From: Candidatus Phytoplasma asteris
Lineage (GTDB): Bacteria; Bacillota_I; Bacilli_A; Acholeplasmatales; Acholeplasmataceae
DNA: 64,000 nt
Assembly (NCBI RefSeq): GCF_038505995.1
Contig: NZ_CP128414.1
Location: forward strand, 186,001 to 250,000
Direction of reading: 5' to 3'
Part shown: piece by piece, positions 52,442 through 60,919 of the stretch
How positions within the stretch are numbered: the stretch's first letter is position 1
Layout: each line of letters opens with the position of its first letter
The notes under the pieces: model-generated
Databases searched by the model: none
Seen by the model: only the letters and a program-made list of their open reading frames with translations
What the model was told of the DNA's origin: nothing
Made by a program: the position numbers and the translations under genes

Positions 52442-54405
52442 AAAAAGCCTCGTAATCTTTTGTTTTTCAAGTATTTTTTAAAATAATATATTAAAACAAA
52501 CATAACTATTGTAAATGCTACCAAAGCACATGACACTTTGATTAATAAACTTAAATTAAATGCAGGGTTAGTTTTGGTTGGTAAAAGTTGATTTTTATTG
52601 GCATCTTGTAAAACTCTTTGAAAACCTTGTTCTAGATTATCAGCAGTTAAATAGGAATGATTTTGTCTCATAGCTGCTAAAGCACTTTCAGAAACTAAAG
52701 CTTTTAATTGAACAGGGCTGAATTTATTATCATAACATTTTTGACTTAAATCTTTTAAAATTTGGGGTTTTAGTTTGCCATTTTGATCTTTTATATCATT
52801 GTGTAATTCTTGATCTTTGACAAAAAAGTCTAAAAATTCTTCTATCTCTTCAGGTTTAGGCAAATCTAATTTAAGTTTCCTTTCTAATCTTTCAGGTCTT
52901 AACAAAGCTTTATCTAGTACATCAGGGCGGTTAGTTGCTCCAATAACTAAAATTGGTTTAGAAGGGTCTCTATCTTTGGAATTAAAACCATCTAGTTCTG
53001 TTAATAATTGATTAAGTGTTTTATCATAACCCCCAGAACCTCCCTTACTGCCGTCATCTGACCTTTTGGCACCTACTGCATCTATTTCATCAATAAAAAT
53101 AATACATGGTTGGTTAGATTCTTTTGCTTCTTTGAATAATTCCATTACTTTATTTACGCCTGTTCCTATATATTTGTCTTGTTGGAATTCAGAACCACTC
53201 CTATATAAGAATTTTACTCCTGCTTCTTTAGATAATTCTTTAGCTAAAAAAGTTTTACCAGTTCCTGGGTGACCGTAGAATAAATAACCTTTAGGAACTT
53301 TAATTCCCATATCTTGGTATTGTCTAGGGTTTTTAAAAAAATGGAATAATTCTTTAAGTTCTTTTTTAGTTTCTTTAGCTCCTTTAACATTGGATAAAAA
53401 TTCTTTAGTGTCATCTTGTAAAGAAATAAAATCTTTAAAATAAAGTGGAATAGAATCTGTGATAATGGAATTCAATCCGTTATTTAAATTTTTCATTTCT
53501 TGGTTTAGTTTAGCTAAATTATCTTGTAGAAATACTTGTTTAATAATCCTATTTTATCTTTACCTTTTTGAGATAAGGTAGTATTTGTGGTTTGTATTTG
53601 TTCGTTGTGATCTTTTTTAATTTGTATTTTAGTATCAAATTTAAATAAATGTTCTAATAAAGCTTTAAAATCAAGTTCTTTATTAATTGTTTCTAGATTC
53701 CAGCGGTTTTGTAAATTATTCTTATCTTCTTGTGATAATTGAGAATATTTATTTTGATAATTAGTTTGGATTTCTTCTTGTTTTATAAATATGCGCTGTA
53801 CTAACTTATCTAATGATCCTATTTTTTCCTTATTTAGATTAGTAATTTTAGTTTCTAAAAGATAAAAATTTTGTTCTAAAAAAACAGTTGTATCTTGTTT
53901 TAAATTTGAGTATTGGTTATATAATGATAAATTAGTATCTTTGTTTTGAGCATTTAGGTCAAATTGTTCGCTAATTTGTTCAAAGCGTTTTTGTAGATCA
54001 TAAGAATGTCTATTAAAATCTAATAATTTTAAATTAAGGCTATCTAGATCTTTTAATATTTGATCTAAATTTTTTACTTCATTTTTGAGAGGAAATAAAT
54101 TGCTTTTTGTAGTAGTGTTGTCATTAGGATTTGTGTTTGTGTTTTGGTCTTGTGGTTGTGCTTGTGAAAGAGGAGAATTAGAAGCTGTTATTGTGTTTGG
54201 AGAAGTAGAAACAGAAGCAGAATTGGGTTGTGATGCTTGTGGTGTTGTCTGTGATTGGGGTTGTTCTTCGTTTGATGTTAAATAATCAAATCCTCTTTTT
54301 AACAATTTTATGCCTCGTGAAAATATAGTTTCTTGTTCTTGTTCATTATCTTTTGCATTATAAGGTTCATTATGAAGTGTTCCGTTTTTTAATACAATTT
54401 TTCAT
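52438..54405 (-). pseudogene. PMU coiled-coil/AAA+ ATPase gene, split by frameshifts
   Basis: Two stretches, 54305-53514 and 53496-52438, join if one base is restored near 53548 (the alternative frame reads KQVFLQDNLAKLNQE into the second piece). The first frame also extends upstream, and one base near the A5 run after ATG 54405 would give a start MKKIVLKNG. The N-terminal part is Gln/Ser/Pro-rich then coiled coil. The second part is an FtsH-like AAA domain with GHPGTGKT, IIFIDEIDAVG and RPERLERK, and a C-terminal membrane helix (about 313-337 of that piece), but no HExxH. The ATPase motifs are intact, so loss is recent or the second half is still used. Confidence 0.7.
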
Positions 54406-54440
54406 TTTAAAATTGTTCTTTAAGGCTAAAAAATAAGTTG

Positions 54441-54500
54441 ATAATTTCATATCTTTTCAAACTAAGGAAATATTTTGTTGAATTAAAAAAAGTGTCTAAA
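54441..54500 (+). repeat. relics of the dnaG/sigma junction
   Basis: ATAATTTCATATCTTTTC at 54441-54458 is identical to the outer edges of the large inverted repeat; AAAAAAAGTGTCTAAA at 54485-54500 matches the truncated dnaG start. The surrounding 300 bases (54406-54710) are otherwise AT-rich with one hairpin (TAACCTT/AAGGTTA, 54663-54681). Confidence 0.5.
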
Positions 54501-54710
54501 TTTTTTTTGATAATTCTTTAGTTTCAAAAGATATTTTTTTAAATATTTTATCTTTACACTATCTAGTTAGGTAAAAAAAGTGAAAAAGTCGTCAACAAAA
54601 TGAAAAGAAAATGATATTTGATATAAATTTAACATTTTTCTTTAAAAAAGGCGCACTAAAGTAACCTTTTTCAAGGTTATATTATTTTATATGTTGATGC
54701 AATTAAAAAT

Positions 54711-55655
54711 TTATCTCAGATTTTTAGAATATTGAAATGGAGTTGAATGGTTTAATTTACTTAAAATCCACTTATTATTCCAAAATTTTGGAAAATGATT
54801 GATTAATTTTTTAATTTTTTCAGGTGATTTTTGAAATAAAAATGGATTTTGATGTTGTAAGATTGTTTTCATTTGGCCGAAAAAGTTTTCAATGACTGCG
54901 TTATCACGGGGAGTGGCTTTTCTTGACATGCTGATTAAAAAACCTTTTTTTGTTAAAGTTTGTTGAATTTTTAATGATTGATAAACTGTTCCTTGATCGG
55001 AGTGAATAATACAAGGATTACTAATTTTCGGTAATTTTTTAATAGTATTTAAAACTAAATCTTTATTTTGGTGGTTTGAAGTGTGAGAAGCAATAATTTG
55101 GTTGTTAAAAGAGTCTATGATGCAAGAAAAATATAAAAAACCTTGATTAGTTTTGAAATAAGTGATATCAGTAAAGAGTTTTTGGAGGGGGTTGGTTGAA
55201 TTAAAATTTTGATTGATTAAATTAGGAATCACTTGAAGATTATTTTTTAAATTGCGATAAGTAAAATGTTTTTTGATTCTTAAACGACAACTAATGTCGT
55301 TTTTTCTCATAATGTTATAAACTTTTTTCTTAGTGATTAACTCGTTAAAGGTTTTTTGGTATAAAGTAGTAATTTTACGATGACCGTAAAAATATTGATA
55401 ATGCAAACATAAAGCTTTAATACGTTTTTGTTGTAACAAGTATTTTTCTTCTTTTTCTTTTAGTTTATTTTTAACTTTTAACCAATAATAATAAGTACTT
55501 CTTTTGATTTGAATCGTTTTTAAAATGGTGGTTAAATTCAGAGTTTGATTAAATTGATTAACTAAATTAAAAACAATCTTTTTATCAATTTTTTTAATCT
55601 TTTCAATTATTTTTTGTAATAATTTAACTTTTTGATGAAGTTTTTCTAATTTCAT
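54711..55655 (-). CDS. tra5: IS3-family (IS150 group) transposase, tra5 type
   Basis: 314 residues. An N-terminal helical region with a HTH-like KRSTYYYWLK segment, a Y-G-x-R-x-I motif (YGHRKITTLY), then the integrase core: DDE residues in LFTDITYF, IHSDQGTVYQ and NAVIENFFGQ with the lysine/arginine helix behind. One continuous frame, without the separate orfA of many IS3 elements, as in phytoplasma tra5. Full catalytic triad, so possibly active. I could not define terminal inverted repeats with confidence. Confidence 0.9.
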   Translation of the reverse strand: MKLEKLHQKVKLLQKIIEKIKKIDKKIVFNLVNQFNQTLNLTTILKTIQIKRSTYYYWLKVKNKLKEKEEKYLLQQKRIKALCLHYQYFYGHRKITTLYQKTFNELITKKKVYNIMRKNDISCRLRIKKHFTYRNLKNNLQVIPNLINQNFNSTNPLQKLFTDITYFKTNQGFLYFSCIIDSFNNQIIASHTSNHQNKDLVLNTIKKLPKISNPCIIHSDQGTVYQSLKIQQTLTKKGFLISMSRKATPRDNAVIENFFGQMKTILQHQNPFLFQKSPEKIKKLINHFPKFWNNKWILSKLNHSTPFQYSKNLR

Positions 55656-55747
55656 AATTAAAATACCAAATCTCTAAATAAATTATTTTATATATATATT
55701 TATATATTTACTATTATAACTCTAAAGATTTTTTATTTGATAAATAA

Positions 55748-55759
55748 GTGCTTCAGCAC
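55748..55759. repeat. short GC-containing palindrome upstream of tra5
   Basis: GTGCTTCAGCAC, 5-bp arms with two central bases, in otherwise A/T sequence about 95 bases upstream of the transposase start. Same GTGC/GCAC core as the groESL palindrome. Could be an IS end or operator. Confidence 0.35.
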
Positions 55760-55885
55760 GTTGATATTTTTGTTTTTTATAATACTAATAATAATACTTG
55801 GTAAGGCTGTTAATTTAAAAATTAAAGTTTATTTAATGATTGAAATAAATTAAAAAAATAAAATTACCTAAAAGAGGTTTTTATG

Positions 55886-55963
55886 ATATCGATAAATAAT
55901 AATGATATGAAAAATGATAATTCGATAATATCAAATATCGAGTATCATTATAATTATCGATAT
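55886..55963. repeat. imperfect inverted repeat rich in ATATCGAT
   Basis: Arms 55886-55908 and 55942-55963 are reverse complements with about three differences, and the centre adds further ATATCAAATATC words. Lies in the 475-base gap between tra5 and the 211-residue gene, beside a tandem repeat. Confidence 0.65.
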
Positions 55964-56026
55964 AAAATATCAAATATCACTCCTTAAATGAGTTAATCTT
56001 TATATAGATTATTTTAAAAGACAAAT

Positions 56027-56114
56027 GATGATAAAACGATGAGTGAAGGATGATAAAACGATGAGTGAAGGATGATAAAATGATGAGTAAAGGATGATAA
56101 AATGATGAGTTAAA
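56027..56114. repeat. four 22-bp tandem repeats
   Basis: Units of GATGATAAAACGATGAGTGA plus two bases; copies 1 and 2 are identical, 3 and 4 differ at a few sites. Every unit carries GATGA twice. Just downstream (in coding direction) of the PMU hypothetical gene. Confidence 0.85.
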
Positions 56115-56130
56115 AAATAAATTAATTATT

Positions 56131-56766
56131 TTATGATTTGTCTTTTTTTAAATATCTTTTATAATCAGGACGTAGCTTTTTCACCCGATAACCTTGTTTA
56201 TCTTTTGTTAAAAATAATTTGATGTGTTTTAAATCTTCCAATTGATAATAAATAACATTTAATCCTTTTTTATAATTTGTTTTTATAGGATTGTTATATT
56301 TATCTACTTTTTTGTCATCTAATTTATATAATTTTAAAGTGTCTAGTTTGTCTATGGTTATCTTACTTATTAATTCTTTAATATAGTCTTTTTGTTCGTT
56401 GAGATAATTAATTTGGAAGATAGGGAAATGTGTTTTAAGGGTATTGTTTTGGCATTTTGGGGGTGATATGGGGTTGGTTAGGGTTTGATTATTATTATTG
56501 TTTTCGGTAGAGTGAGTTTTGATTATTTCTATTCTATACTTTTTCATTTCATCTAAGATTTGTGGGTCTACAAATAGAGTTTGGTTTTTTGGGCGGTAGT
56601 TTGCTTGTTGATAGGAATTTTTCTTTTTAGAATGATAAACAATTGTAATATTTAATAATTCTCCTTTTAATATTTGTAAAAAGTTTTTGATTTGAACTAA
56701 GTCGTTGGGGGTTGATTTTGTTTCCCAACCGCCCCTAATGATTCCTTGATTTGTTTCGTTTTTCAT
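56131..56766 (-). CDS. PMU hypothetical protein, 211 residues
   Basis: Start taken at ATG 56766, which has AAAAGGAG seven bases upstream; the longer frame to 56838 has none. Basic and hydrophilic with no membrane segment. IIRGGWETKSTPNDLVQIKNF at the start and a YRVKKLRPDYKRYLKK tail suggest nucleic acid contact, but no family is recognised. Lies next to the truncated dnaG in the same direction. Confidence 0.6.
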   Translation of the reverse strand: MKNETNQGIIRGGWETKSTPNDLVQIKNFLQILKGELLNITIVYHSKKKNSYQQANYRPKNQTLFVDPQILDEMKKYRIEIIKTHSTENNNNNQTLTNPISPPKCQNNTLKTHFPIFQINYLNEQKDYIKELISKITIDKLDTLKLYKLDDKKVDKYNNPIKTNYKKGLNVIYYQLEDLKHIKLFLTKDKQGYRVKKLRPDYKRYLKKDKS

Positions 56767-56796
56767 TTTTTTCTCCTTTTTATTTGGTTTTTTGTT

Positions 56797-56848
56797 ATAA
56801 AAATAAAAATCCCCTAAGTTGCGAAAATAAAATCGCAAAATTTAGGGG
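56797..56848 (-). terminator. hairpin after truncated dnaG
   Basis: CCCCTAA (56811-56817) pairs with TTAGGGG (56842-56848), with an inner GCGA/TCGC stem, followed on the minus strand by ATTTTTATTTTTAT. Between dnaG and the next gene's ribosome site, so terminator or leader element. Confidence 0.6.
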
Positions 56849-56924
56849 TATATGCGTGTGTTTGGGGGTATGTTAATGTTATTATACATGTAAGGTTTAA
56901 TATATTAGTTAAAAAGCAATAATT

Positions 56925-57743
56925 TTAATCAATTATTTCTACTTTGTCTTTTCCAAAAAAATAAATAGCTAAATCGACTATGATTTTATTTTTGGCCTCT
57001 TCATAAGTAATGTATGGGTCTAAAAAACATTTTTGATATGCTTCTTTTCCGAATTGGCGTAATAAATCATCAACATCTTTAAAAGTTTTATCATAAGGTG
57101 GTAAAATGCGTCTAATTTCGTAAATAATATTTTCTTCTTTAAGTTGTTCTCCTAAGGCTTCACTGCGTTTTTGACCTGTTTCATCGTTATCTAAAGCGAT
57201 AATGACTTTGATTTTTTCTTTTTTAAGAATTTCTATTTGTGATTTAGAAAGTAGTTGAGTGACACAAATGAGACCGACAACGTTTTTAATCCCGTTTTGC
57301 CAACAACTAATGACATCGAAAAAACCTTCATGAATAATGATGGTTTTCGTTTGTTTAATAGAAGGTAACGCTTCAAAAAAACGATAACTGAAATGAAAAG
57401 TAGTTGTTTGACTAAAATTATTGAGTGATTTATATTTAGGTTGGAAATAAGAAACTTCGCGAAAGTTATTTTGATAAAAATGAAATGTTTTATTATATCC
57501 GTTTTCAATGGGGATAATGATGGAACCATGAAAAGTATCGTGATAATATGTTTTATTTTGTTGATTGGTTTTATCTTTGATAAAACCATATTCGATTAAT
57601 TTTGTTGTATCGATATTTTGCTTTTTACAATAATTTACTAAACGAAAAGATAAAGGTTTGAGGTGTTCCAAAAGTTTAGACACTTTTTTGCTTTTTAAAA
57701 ATTCTTTAAGACTAACTATTAAGTTAGTCTTTTTTTGTTTCAA
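56925..57743 (-). CDS. dnaG: truncated PMU DNA primase, TOPRIM part only
   Basis: 272 residues from TTG 57743. TOPRIM catalytic acids are present: Glu in IIHEGFFDVIS, the Asp pair in IALDNDETGQKR, and KDVDDLL later. The zinc-binding domain and the first part of the polymerase domain of DnaG are missing, and a transcription terminator hairpin (57708-57736) overlaps the first codons, so the present start is probably accidental. No ribosome site. Likely a non-functional remnant although the frame is clean; a second scrap of the same start is at 3239. Confidence 0.7.
   Translation of the reverse strand: MKQKKTNLIVSLKEFLKSKKVSKLLEHLKPLSFRLVNYCKKQNIDTTKLIEYGFIKDKTNQQNKTYYHDTFHGSIIIPIENGYNKTFHFYQNNFREVSYFQPKYKSLNNFSQTTTFHFSYRFFEALPSIKQTKTIIIHEGFFDVISCWQNGIKNVVGLICVTQLLSKSQIEILKKEKIKVIIALDNDETGQKRSEALGEQLKEENIIYEIRRILPPYDKTFKDVDDLLRQFGKEAYQKCFLDPYITYEEAKNKIIVDLAIYFFGKDKVEIID
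57708..57736 (+). terminator. intrinsic terminator upstream of sigma gene, left
   Basis: AAGACTAACT (57708-57717), loop ATTA, AGTTAGTCTT (57722-57731), then Ts to 57736. Directed to the right, it would insulate the sigma gene at 57799. Confidence 0.75.
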
Positions 57744-57770
57744 AGACTAAAAAAATAATTTCATATCTTT

Positions 57771-57788
57771 TCTAAAAATGTTTTTAGA
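57771..57788 (+). promoter_or_regulatory. hairpin next to the sigma ribosome site
   Basis: TCTAAAAATGTTTTTAGA, perfect 8-bp arms, directly before AGAGAGGAAT and the sigma ATG. Present in all three sigma copies (slightly altered at 3195-3214). Confidence 0.5.
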
Positions 57789-57798
57789 GAGGAATTGA

Positions 57799-58515
57799 AT
57801 GTTAAGACAAAAATTATTTAAAGATTTTTTAAAAAATAAAAAGAATTTAGAAATTCGCAATCAATTAATAGAACTTCATTTACCTTTAGTAAAAAAACTA
57901 ATTTATCAATTTAAATATTACCCTAAATTTTTAACTAAAGAGGATTTATATCAAGAAGGGATTTTAGGATTAATCAAAGCCCTTAATAATTACCAAGATT
58001 TAGGATATGACTTTGTTACTTACGCAACTCCAAAAATAAAATTTGCAATCAATGAACTAATAAGAAAAAGCCATTCACCTTCAATCCCACAAAAAACAAC
58101 CAAACCAAATAATATCAGTTTTAAAGAAGAACAATACAAACAACCTAATTGGGATAAAATCCTTAATCCACATCAATTATGGCTAAAACAAGTAAAACAT
58201 GAATTATTAATAAAAAAACTAAAAACTAAACTAAGCAAAAATGAATTCAATGTTATTTGTTTAAGTTTTGGCATCTCGCTAGAAAATAACAACGAACCTA
58301 ATCAACAACCTCTAACCAATCATGCAATCGCGCAAAAACTTAATTTAAAACTCTCCCAAATTGAAGATTTAAAAGATAATGCAATTAGAAAACTAAACCC
58401 AAATATAAAACCTAATGATTTATTAGATGAATTTCAAATAAAAGAATTAAACGAAAAAGAACAAAAAGAGGAGATTTATAAAGATTTAAAAATAGATTTA
58501 GATAAAGATTTTTAA
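57799..58515 (+). CDS. PMU sigma factor, left-arm copy
   Basis: 238 residues, identical to the right-arm copy and nearly identical to the copy at 2556 until residue 200. Region 2 (LPLVKKL to FVTYATPKIKFAI) and region 4 (NHAIAQKLNLKLSQIEDLKD) are recognisable; an acidic/lysine C-terminal extension is absent from the first copy. AGAGAGGAATTGA ribosome site. Transcript ends at the hairpin at 58730. Confidence 0.88.
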   Translation: MLRQKLFKDFLKNKKNLEIRNQLIELHLPLVKKLIYQFKYYPKFLTKEDLYQEGILGLIKALNNYQDLGYDFVTYATPKIKFAINELIRKSHSPSIPQKTTKPNNISFKEEQYKQPNWDKILNPHQLWLKQVKHELLIKKLKTKLSKNEFNVICLSFGISLENNNEPNQQPLTNHAIAQKLNLKLSQIEDLKDNAIRKLNPNIKPNDLLDEFQIKELNEKEQKEEIYKDLKIDLDKDF

Positions 58516-58560
58516 TCTTTTTATGTGTATTTTATTTTACATTAAATAAATAAAAATTGT

Positions 58561-58572
58561 ATTCCGCGGAAT
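58561..58572. repeat. perfect palindrome, left
   Basis: ATTCCGCGGAAT, 12 bases, 45 bases after the sigma stop; its twin lies at 62503-62514. GC-rich core in AT-rich surroundings, protein-site-like. Confidence 0.5.
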
Positions 58573-58729
58573 GTTAATTTTAATCAATTAATCAATTTTA
58601 TAATACCTCTAAAACTCCTTATTTTATATCTATATTCAATTTTAAATTAAATTAAGTATAAAAAAGTATTCAAAGACGAGCAGAGCGAATTAGGCGGCCA
58701 GCCGAAGAACATTACAATTAACCTATTAC

Positions 58730-58772
58730 ACCCCTCCTATAAAGTCCCCTTTGGGGATTTAGGGGTTTTTTT
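58730..58772 (+). terminator. sigma-gene terminator, left
   Basis: ACCCC...GGGGT outer stem (58730-58766) with inner TCCCC/GGGGA stem around TTT, then eight Ts. About 215 bases after the sigma stop. Confidence 0.85.
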
Positions 58773-58849
58773 TATATCAAAAATTCGCTAGGTTTTACGT
58801 TGGGGGGGGAACTCTATACTAAAAAGGAAATGTTAGGCACTTTTTTTAT

Positions 58850-58897
58850 TTTCCCTCGCGCCTTTACCGTGAGCATCGGTAAAGGAGTAGCGAGAGA
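58850..58897. other. GC-rich double hairpin between convergent genes, left
   Basis: CCTTTACCG pairs with CGGTAAAGG inside a CTCGC/GCGAG outer stem. It stands out by GC content and lies next to the effector terminator; twin at 62180-62223. Perhaps part of a bidirectional termination region. Confidence 0.6.
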
Positions 58898-58900
58898 ACG

Positions 58901-58936
58901 AAAAAACCGCCTTTGCGTGAAGACGTAAAGGCGGTT
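58901..58936 (-). terminator. effector-gene terminator, left
   Basis: 14-bp stem (58905-58918 with 58923-58936, one G-T pair), 4-base loop, and six Ts on the minus strand. Forty-four bases beyond the secreted-protein stop. Confidence 0.92.
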
Positions 58937-58979
58937 GGAGAGTCCATAATTAAAAAAAGTAATTTATATTTATATTAAT

Positions 58980-59387
58980 TTAATGTTTAGGAGGATAAGT
59001 AAAGAAATTTTGAGCTAAAGAGTTTCTGTACATATCAAGAGGCACAAAAATACTTTTTTTCCCTATTAAACGATTAGATATATCTTTTTTTATTTCTTCT
59101 AAAGTAGTTGAATCGTCTAAAATCCAATTAACAATAGCTATTTTAAGAAAATCATTTCTTCTTTTATCGGAAGGAATTAATACTTTTTCTTTAAAAATAT
59201 CAAAATCTTCTTTTCTATATTCTTCTTTTACTGATATTTCTTGTTTTTGTTCTTTATTGCTATTAGAAACATTACAAGCAAAAGTATTATATTTTGAATT
59301 TGTTAAAATGTAACTTAGAGAAAATAAAATTAAACAAAACAAAATTTTTTTATTAATAAATTTAAATTTATTAAAAATTGATTTCAT
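58980..59387 (-). CDS. secreted effector-like protein, left-arm copy
   Basis: 135 residues. Basic N-terminus, hydrophobic 15-30 and a likely cleavage after TFA (about residue 37), giving a mature protein of roughly 98 residues, helical and charged, with no further membrane segment: the layout of phytoplasma SAP effectors exported by the Sec pathway. By length and ending it could be a SAP05-type protein, which I cannot confirm without a search. TAGGAGATTTAAAAA precedes the ATG. Differs from the right-arm copy only by Asn for Asp two residues after the predicted cleavage. Confidence 0.8.
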   Translation of the reverse strand: MKSIFNKFKFINKKILFCLILFSLSYILTNSKYNTFACNVSNSNKEQKQEISVKEEYRKEDFDIFKEKVLIPSDKRRNDFLKIAIVNWILDDSTTLEEIKKDISNRLIGKKSIFVPLDMYRNSLAQNFFTYPPKH

Positions 59388-59446
59388 TTTTTAAATCTCC
59401 TATTTTTAATTTTTTTTAGAAAAAAGAGTTATAATATAAGTGTATT

Positions 59447-59534
59447 CAAGAACGACACTAATGAATTATTAATATTAACAGATAAAAAATGTTAAAATAA
59501 TTAATGACTCTATTTATACGTTTGGTCGTTCTTG
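59447..59534. repeat. long dyad upstream of effector gene, left
   Basis: CAAGAACGAC (59447-59456) pairs with GTCGTTCTTG (59525-59534), and the inner AT-rich parts (59465-59480 with 59490-59505) are also complementary. Its proximal arm reaches to about 60 bases from the effector start, next to the likely promoter (TATATTATAA on the minus strand). Confidence 0.65.
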
Positions 59535-59585
59535 CGTATATGTAGGGTCATAATTTTATATTTTAATTTAATAGGGGCCTTTATT

Positions 59586-59900
59586 TTATTTATCTTTACT
59601 ATCTAAAAAAATAACTTTTTTAACTATTACTTTAGTAGCAGTTTTGTTTTCGCCTTCGTTATTAGTATATTTTTTAATTGACAACGTTCCTTCTACATAT
59701 ACTTTTGAACCTTTATGTAAATACATACTCATGTTTTCAGCTTGGTTTCTAAAAACTACACATGGTATAAATTGGGCTGTATCTTTATTATTAACTGCTA
59801 ATTGAAAATTAACTTTAGGTATTTGACCTTCATTAGTATTAATATGTGTTGGCTCTAAGTCATGGGTGATATTACCTATTAATTGGACTTTGTTTAACAT
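59586..59900 (-). CDS. ssb: single-stranded DNA-binding protein, second PMU copy
   Basis: 104 residues, about three-quarters identical to the copy at 2240-2554 (same MLNKVQLIGNI start, PCVVFRNQAENMSMYLHKGSKVYVEG core). AAAGGAGAAATAAA before the ATG. Last gene of the four-gene operon in the centre of the inverted repeat. Short form without acidic tail. Confidence 0.92.
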   Translation of the reverse strand: MLNKVQLIGNITHDLEPTHINTNEGQIPKVNFQLAVNNKDTAQFIPCVVFRNQAENMSMYLHKGSKVYVEGTLSIKKYTNNEGENKTATKVIVKKVIFLDSKDK

Positions 59901-59923
59901 TTTATTTCTCCTTTCTATTTATA

Positions 59924-60388
59924 TTAAAGTAATAAGGCAACAGGAGCTGCTATTGGGCCTACAGAGGCAAAAATAGGAGCTAGAACTACACAACCAATTA
60001 CAACTGCACCTGTAGCTAGAGTTACTACTGCGATATCTTTAACTAATTTATTTTCATCGTTATCATAATTTGAGTTCCAATCAAATTGATATTGCTCTTG
60101 TTCTTGTTCTTGTTCTTGTTTTTCAGTTTGAGGTTTTAATTGTTGTTTTTGGTTTTTTAATTCTTTTAAACGTTTTAAAGAATTAATTAATCCAATTATA
60201 TTATTAACTTTATTAGTATCATGGATATATTGAGTTTGATATTGAGATTGGGTTTCAACTTTATTATTATCTTGAATTGATTTAAATAATTTAGGTAATC
60301 TTAAACCTAAAAGGAATAACAGAATTAAAAGAATAATTGCAATAAATATAGTCCAAATTATTAATATAATTTTTCTTTTTTTATTCAT
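59924..60388 (-). CDS. PMU membrane protein with Gln-Glu repeats
   Basis: 154 residues. N-terminal membrane helix (about 7-29), a hydrophilic middle with a QEQEQEQEQ run from a short DNA repeat, and a hydrophobic Ala/Val/Gly-rich C-terminus (about 118-154). Two membrane anchors at either end with an exposed loop are likely. Function unknown. AAGGAG missing; start two bases after the preceding gene, so coupled. Confidence 0.6.
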   Translation of the reverse strand: MNKKRKIILIIWTIFIAIILLILLFLLGLRLPKLFKSIQDNNKVETQSQYQTQYIHDTNKVNNIIGLINSLKRLKELKNQKQQLKPQTEKQEQEQEQEQYQFDWNSNYDNDENKLVKDIAVVTLATGAVVIGCVVLAPIFASVGPIAAPVALLL

Positions 60389-60390
60389 TA

Positions 60391-60915
60391 TTAACGATTT
60401 ATTATTTCTTTAACAATTCCGTCTGGGTTATAATATGTTGTTTTGATTATTTTGCCTTCGGAGTTGATTTCATTAATAGAAGAAATAGTTTTACCATCTA
60501 ATAGATAAAATGTTAATTTGCTTAGTTTACCTTCGGGGTTGTATTCCTTAATAGAGGTAATAATTTTACCATCATCATGATAAGAAATTATTTTAATTAA
60601 TTTTTTAGTTTGAGAATCTAATATTTTAATATGATCTATAATTTTACCATCTTGTTTATAAACTATTTCTTTTTCAGTTGTTAATTCATCAACTTCAGAT
60701 TCTATTTTTCTAAGAATAGCATTATATGTTTCTTGTTCTTGTTGAGGATTAGTTTTAGATGTTAAAGTAGGTTGATTTTGGTTATCAGTTTTAGGTTGGG
60801 GTTTATTAATAGCTAATAAAAGAAAGATTAAAAGAACCAGGATAACTCCACTAATAAATAAACCCCAAATGATAAATATTTTATTTTTCAATTTTTTTTG
60901 ATTATTGGTTTGCAT
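60391..60915 (-). CDS. DUF2963-type repeat membrane protein
   Basis: 174 residues. One N-terminal membrane helix (about 12-36), then repeated units of the form GKIIxxIKExxxEGKLxKxxxY (about 90-170), which match the phytoplasma-specific DUF2963 repeat. No known biochemical role. Ends two bases before the start of the next gene and begins four bases after the 112-residue gene. Confidence 0.75.
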   Translation of the reverse strand: MQTNNQKKLKNKIFIIWGLFISGVILVLLIFLLLAINKPQPKTDNQNQPTLTSKTNPQQEQETYNAILRKIESEVDELTTEKEIVYKQDGKIIDHIKILDSQTKKLIKIISYHDDGKIITSIKEYNPEGKLSKLTFYLLDGKTISSINEINSEGKIIKTTYYNPDGIVKEIINR

Positions 60916-60919
60916 AATT

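Larger units (their letters stand above)
57755..59551. repeat. large inverted repeat, left arm (1,797 bp)
   Basis: Almost exact reverse complement of 61525-63320. Holds a complete sigma gene and a complete secreted-protein gene, convergent, with terminators between. Reading both arms I found three differences: a G8 versus G7 run (58802-58809), one C/T in the 3' spacer, and one codon (Asn/Asp) in the secreted protein. Confidence 0.95.

Noticed and set aside
58680-58940. structured non-coding RNA gene in the GC-rich spacer
   Set aside because: The main hairpins are explained as intrinsic terminators of the convergent sigma and effector genes, each followed by a T-run on the right strand.
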